Source: Shinisaurus crocodilurus (lineage: Eukaryota; Chordata; Lepidosauria; Squamata; Shinisauridae). Taken from it: DNA of 64,000 nt. How positions within the stretch are numbered: the first letter of the stretch is position 1; every line of letters begins with the position of its first letter. Positions 63,172 through 64,000 of the stretch are shown piece by piece. The stretch spans positions 112,535,379-112,599,378 of the forward strand of contig CM037876.1 in assembly GCA_021292165.1 (NCBI GenBank), given 5' to 3'. Under the pieces are notes generated by a model. The model did no database searches, was not told the origin of the DNA, and saw only the letters and a list, made by a program, of their open reading frames with translations. A program made the translations under genes and the position numbers.

Positions 63172-63342
63172 TTCAACTACCTAGGGAGGTGGTGGGCTCT
63201 CCCAATCTGGAGGCATTCAAGGTGCAGCTGGACGGCCATCTGTCAGGGATGCTTTGACCTGGATTCCTGCATTAAGCAGGGGGTTGGACTCGATGGCCTT
63301 GTAGGCCCCTTCCAACTCTACTTTTCTATGATTCTATGATTC
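63172..63342 (+). mobile_element. CR1 LINE 3' end
   Basis: [15 protein letters not shown] text corresponds to codons [20 protein letters not shown] and HLSGML, followed by GTTGGACTCGATGGCCTTGT and TTCTATGATTCTATGATTC. 5' truncated. Confidence 0.92.
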
Positions 63343-64000
63343 AAGGTCCACAAAGATTTTGGAAAAGTTAATGGAAGAAACACTCAGTTCTGAGACTCTT
63401 CACACTGTTTGTCACAACTTTTGGACTGACTGCAGCAGAAGCCCCTGTGTATCGTAAGAACAAAGAAATCACTGCTTTGAACTAGTTTTATACTTGCATG
63501 GTTCACTTTGTAATCAACCCCTCCATCCTCGCTTTATAGACAATGTTTTGTTTTGGTTTTTTAAAAAATTGGAACAGTAGAGCTAGTCTGATTAAGAGCC
63601 TGCAATTACGTTAGGAAACAGAGGAGGAGGAATTGTCCTTTCCCTGCCAACATGGCTATGACCCATCCCACTGGTGTGGGCAAAACATAACAGGGTGTAT
63701 ACTCAAACAAGCACTACACCCTTCAATGTGTGGAAAGGCGATTGCAATTCCACTTGTAGCTTACAACAGAAAAGGCTTCAGTCTGGAAGGATCCTAGGTG
63801 TTAATGGAAGAAAAAATTGTATTTAGATGGAACAACTTTTGTGTATGGAAAAAAACAGTATGAAAGGGCAACTTTGTAAAAAGAAACCCAGAACAAAAGT
63901 TCAGAATTAGGCTACATTTCTCCTGCAAGTAGTTTTTTGAGCAACAGCTTCAGATGAAAATGTCTGATGTAGAGTCAAATATAAATACAGCCCTGTGGGG
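63343..64000. other. No recognised feature to window end
   Basis: AT-rich intron-like sequence; no exon or repeat recognised. Confidence 0.3.

Noticed and set aside
1..64000. CRISPR arrays, prokaryotic operons, plasmid or phage genes
   Set aside because: No regular direct repeat array with spacers; exon-intron structure and vertebrate repeats throughout.

Overview
This window looks like intron-rich chromosomal DNA from a squamate reptile, most likely a lizard. The evidence is the repeat mix: CR1 and L2-type LINEs, an RTE-type LINE, L1 tails, tRNA-derived SINEs with a squamate (Sauria-type) body, many palindromic hAT and Tigger-like MITEs, and a Tc1-like transposon. Almost all recognisable sequence is transposon-derived. 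I cannot name the species.

The only host gene I can support is CCDC91 (coiled-coil protein, GGA-binding partner p56) on the minus strand. Four in-frame phase-0 coding exons with good splice sites lie at 46094-46186, 44329-44397, 36252-36428 and 25664-25777. Together they encode 151 residues of the C-terminal coiled coil. The 5' exons and the final exon were not found and probably lie outside the window, so most of the window is probably CCDC91 intron.

Layout. 1-3335: RTE-type LINE (minus) with one frameshift, running off the left edge. 4305-6090: decayed LINE piece (minus) next to an L1 tail (plus). 6100-8140: little recognisable. 8140-16830: fold-back DNA element carrying a 6.8 kb, nearly intact two-ORF LINE. 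17.2-20.9 kb: L2 tails, a MITE with a SINE inside it, and a solo LTR. 20963-22570: Tc1-like transposon with long inverted repeats. 22.7-26.5 kb: MITEs, SINE, CCDC91 exon, CR1 tail. 27815-29506: 1.7 kb hAT-type element with an exact 8-bp target duplication. 29.5-33.3 kb: 5S-rRNA/CR1 composite SINEs and L2 pieces, including a three-level nest. 34.3-38 kb: fold-back element, L2 with a Tigger-like MITE, CCDC91 exon, palindromic GC-rich element. 38.4-39.2 kb: CR1. 39.77-41.64 kb: hAT transposase relic split by a 655-bp hAT MITE. 42-46.2 kb: GC-rich palindromic element, LINE tail, two CCDC91 exons. 47.8-51 kb: CR1 ORF1 region with insertions and a hAT element. 52-58 kb: L2 pieces, SINE, MITEs. 59-63.3 kb: CR1, a Tigger-like MITE split by an L1 with a 32-bp target duplication, an L2 piece and a CR1 tail.

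The most notable points are the nearly intact LINE at 9.7-16.5 kb, a small family of composite SINEs with a 5S rRNA-like head and CR1-like tail, the nested insertions dated by target duplications, and a palindromic core shared by MITEs with different termini. I found no CRISPR array, operon or other prokaryotic system.
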